Source: Rhodothermales bacterium (GTDB lineage Bacteria; Bacteroidota; Rhodothermia; Rhodothermales; UBA10348). Taken from it: a stretch of DNA of 8,665 nucleotides. The stretch covers positions 1 through 8,665 of the forward strand of contig JABDJZ010000136.1 in NCBI GenBank assembly GCA_013003255.1, in the 5' to 3' direction. The translations under genes and the position numbers were made by a program. Below the pieces are notes generated by a model. It had not been told where the DNA came from. It did no database searches and saw nothing but the letters and a program-made list of their open reading frames with translations. Below are positions 7,184-8,665 of this stretch, in pieces (position 1 is the first letter of the stretch; every line of letters starts with the position of its first letter).

Positions 7184-8161
7184 CTACCGGTTGGCATCCG
7201 CCACGCGCATGGCCAGGTCGGCCAGTGCCTGCCGCAGTTCCGGCGGCTTGACCACGTTCACTTCGGTGCCGAATCGGATCAGCCATGCGGCCACGTACTC
7301 CAGATTGTCGAATCGGAAGGTAGCGGTGGCGGCATCTACGGTGACGGTCTCTTCGTCCAGTCGTGCGGGGATTCCCTGCTTGGCACGCCTATAAACCTCC
7401 GGAGAGAACTGCAGCACGATCTCTGTCGAAGACTGGCGCACGCCCCTGGCCTCCAGGTGCCGGACAAGATCAAACCCTTCGGGGCGGGTGAAGCCTTCCG
7501 CCAGCACGTGCATGGTCTCTATCCTGTCGAGCCTGAAGTTGCGAACCTCCCCGCGAAGGTGATCGAAGGCGATGAGATTCCAGTGGTCCACGTAGTATAC
7601 CAGGCCGAGCGGATCCACCGTTCGTCGGGTGCTCTCGCCCCGCGATCCCACGAAGTACTCCATGATGACCTTTCGCTCCCTCGCAACGGCCTCACTCAGG
7701 CGGTACCACCGCCCCTCATCTGCCTTGGCCTCCTCCTGCGCAGCATGGATCCAGTACGGATCCAGGACCGTCTTTTCCCGCAGGCTGTCTATGTAGTCCT
7801 TCACTTCCCGCGGCAAGACCGAGCGGATCTTGAGCCCGACCTGGTCTGCATCGGCTCGTAGTGAGGCCTCGGACTGAAGCTTCATGAACTCCGTGCCCAT
7901 CAGGAGGGTCGCCGCTTCGCGGGCGGTGAGCATCAGCGGTGGTAGCTGGTACCCCTCGAGAATCTCGTAGCCCCCCTCATCGGCGTATGTGAGCGGTACG
8001 CCGCTTTCGGTCAGTGCCCTGAGGTCCCGGAAGACCGTCCGGCGGCTCACACCGAAATGCTCGGCCAAGTCTCGCGAACTCATGTTCGGCTTGTTCTGGA
8101 GCAGGAGAACCAGCGCGAATAGACGCTCGGTGCGGTTCATCCTTCGCTCTTCGTTGCCCAT
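7184..8161 (-). CDS. HTH and WYL domain transcriptional regulator
   Basis: This is a YafY-type regulator of 325 residues. An N-terminal winged helix-turn-helix of the HTH_11 type covers about 12-65, with recognition helix SRRTVFRDLRAL at 39-50. A WYL domain lies at about 150-220, with HWNLIAFD (193-200) and the conserved FRLDRI (209-214). A C-terminal WCX-like region ends in GTEVNVVKPPELRQALADL (298-316). The family's name-giving Trp-Tyr-Leu is Trp194-Asn195-Leu196 here. WYL domains are known or proposed to sense nucleic acids or nucleotides, for example in PafBC and DriD (DNA damage) and BrxR/CapW (phage defence); the target of this one is unknown. An internal ATG at 8140 (Met8, MNRTERLF) agrees better with how family members usually begin and is the likelier true start; neither start has a strong RBS. 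It follows rsmG on the same strand by 74 bases and converges tightly on mfd. Confidence 0.92.
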   Translation of the reverse strand: MGNEERRMNRTERLFALVLLLQNKPNMSSRDLAEHFGVSRRTVFRDLRALTESGVPLTYADEGGYEILEGYQLPPLMLTAREAATLLMGTEFMKLQSEASLRADADQVGLKIRSVLPREVKDYIDSLREKTVLDPYWIHAAQEEAKADEGRWYRLSEAVARERKVIMEYFVGSRGESTRRTVDPLGLVYYVDHWNLIAFDHLRGEVRNFRLDRIETMHVLAEGFTRPEGFDLVRHLEARGVRQSSTEIVLQFSPEVYRRAKQGIPARLDEETVTVDAATATFRFDNLEYVAAWLIRFGTEVNVVKPPELRQALADLAMRVADANR

Positions 8162-8235
8162 GAGTGTTTCGGAAGCTGCTTGCTTTTGGCGGGTGCTGTA
8201 GCGCGCGAGGGGTTTGATCCCGTCTCGTTCCGTCG
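8162..8235. other. Intergenic gap between rsmG and the WYL gene
   Basis: These 74 bases lie downstream of rsmG and upstream of the WYL regulator, both on the minus strand. I see no hairpin with a T-tract, no clear promoter boxes and no SD sequence before the WYL start. Read-through from rsmG is therefore possible, and so is a separate, possibly autoregulated, promoter. Confidence 0.3.
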
Positions 8236-8665
8236 CTACGGTTTGATCTGGATAATATACTTCCCGGCGTAGCGCTCGCCGTCAATTACGTCTACCAGTG
8301 GCCACTCCACTACTTCCCGCTTGACCTGGCGAATCTCTCTGGCCAAGTCACCCCCTTTGAGGCAGATTAGGCCTCGCTCCCATGTTAGGCGCGCCTCCGG
8401 GACGGCGCCGCGTGGAGAATCTGAGGTCTCATGGCCAGCTTGCTGGCCCTTCTCCTGTTCGCTCTGCGCCGCTTCCGATCCTTCAGTTCGCGCAGGAGTC
8501 GCTACCCCTTCACCTGCCCATACTCCCGCACGCCGGGACCACTGCCAGAGCTTTCGAAGCGGTGCCGTGGCCCGGGATACGAAGTACGACGAGGCACCGT
8601 CCCACGCCTCTGCCCGACCGTTCCACACATCCACGTTGTCCAGGCCCATGGCCCTGACCATCGCT
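8236..8665 (-). CDS. rsmG: 16S rRNA (guanine-N7) methyltransferase RsmG (GidB), 5' end outside the window
   Basis: RsmG uses S-adenosylmethionine to methylate N7 of G527 in 16S rRNA. Only the C-terminal part is present: the frame stays open to the last base, so the ATG at 8661 is internal, and the SAM-binding glycine loop should lie beyond the window. Numbering from that Met, NVDVWNGRAEAW (9-20) and SSYFVSRATAPLRKL (24-38) match the conserved RsmG stretch with the 'NxxRAE' and 'SRAxAPL' motifs. GLICLKGGDL (97-106) is the LKG(G) strand, in the form with GGDL that I associate with Bacteroidota, and GERYAGKYIIQIKP closes the fold. Between Arg44 and about Glu95 lies a polar Glu/Gln/Ala/Gly/Ser-rich stretch where RsmG normally has roughly 10-15 residues, so about 40 are extra. 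The frame is intact on both sides, so this looks like an insertion loop and not a frameshift. Confidence 0.88.
   Translation of the reverse strand, partial: AMVRAMGLDNVDVWNGRAEAWDGASSYFVSRATAPLRKLWQWSRRAGVWAGEGVATPARTEGSEAAQSEQEKGQQAGHETSDSPRGAVPEARLTWERGLICLKGGDLAREIRQVKREVVEWPLVDVIDGERYAGKYIIQIKP

Noticed and set aside
7747..7765. Direct repeat GGATCCAG at 7747-7754 and 7758-7765
   Set aside because: It lies inside the WYL coding sequence, encodes ordinary residues (LDPYWI) and is too short to suggest an element.
8377..8529. Frameshift or pseudogene as the explanation of the odd RsmG segment
   Set aside because: Both flanks are in the same frame and continue the RsmG fold to a normal end, so an in-frame insertion is simpler.
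8382..8657. 91-residue plus-strand frame opposite rsmG
   Set aside because: Arg/Pro-rich shadow; the minus-strand frame carries the conserved RsmG motifs and runs off the window edge.

Overview
This window shows no mobile element, CRISPR array or RNA gene. It is densely coding and GC-rich, and holds five complete genes plus one truncated at the right edge. The best guess for the source is a bacterium of the Bacteroidota/Rhodothermota (FCB) lineage. That rests on the Mfd sequence: after its RNA-polymerase-interacting domain it has the HKLHKYKGKEG and KLGSGQWEKKK style linker that I associate with Mfd proteins of that lineage. It also fits that none of the start codons has a convincing Shine-Dalgarno sequence. 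The assignment comes from memory of family sequences, not a search.

Left arm (36-2704, minus strand): recF is followed by a gene for an M48-family zinc metalloprotease lipoprotein. The two overlap by 4 bases (ATGA), so they are probably translationally coupled. A 90-base gap (2705-2794) separates this pair from a divergent plus-strand pair.

Middle (2795-7180, plus strand): murQ (N-acetylmuramic acid 6-phosphate etherase, cell-wall sugar recycling) is followed after 21 bases by mfd (transcription-repair coupling factor). Mfd is complete, with the UvrA-binding residues, RNAP-interacting domain, helicase motifs, TRG motif and C-terminal domain all visible.

Right arm (7184-8665, minus strand): an HTH-WYL transcriptional regulator converges on mfd with only 3 bases between the stop codons. 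Upstream of it on the same strand is the 3' part of rsmG (16S rRNA m7G methyltransferase), cut by the window edge.

Functionally the window joins genome maintenance (RecF at gapped DNA, Mfd at stalled RNA polymerase) with envelope upkeep (MurQ, M48 lipoprotein), a possibly stress-linked WYL regulator and an rRNA modification enzyme. I did not find a new multi-gene system. The points most worth a second look are the roughly 40-50 residue hydrophilic insertion in RsmG, the coupling of recF to an envelope protease with a LysM-like tail, and a WYL regulator whose signature tyrosine is asparagine.
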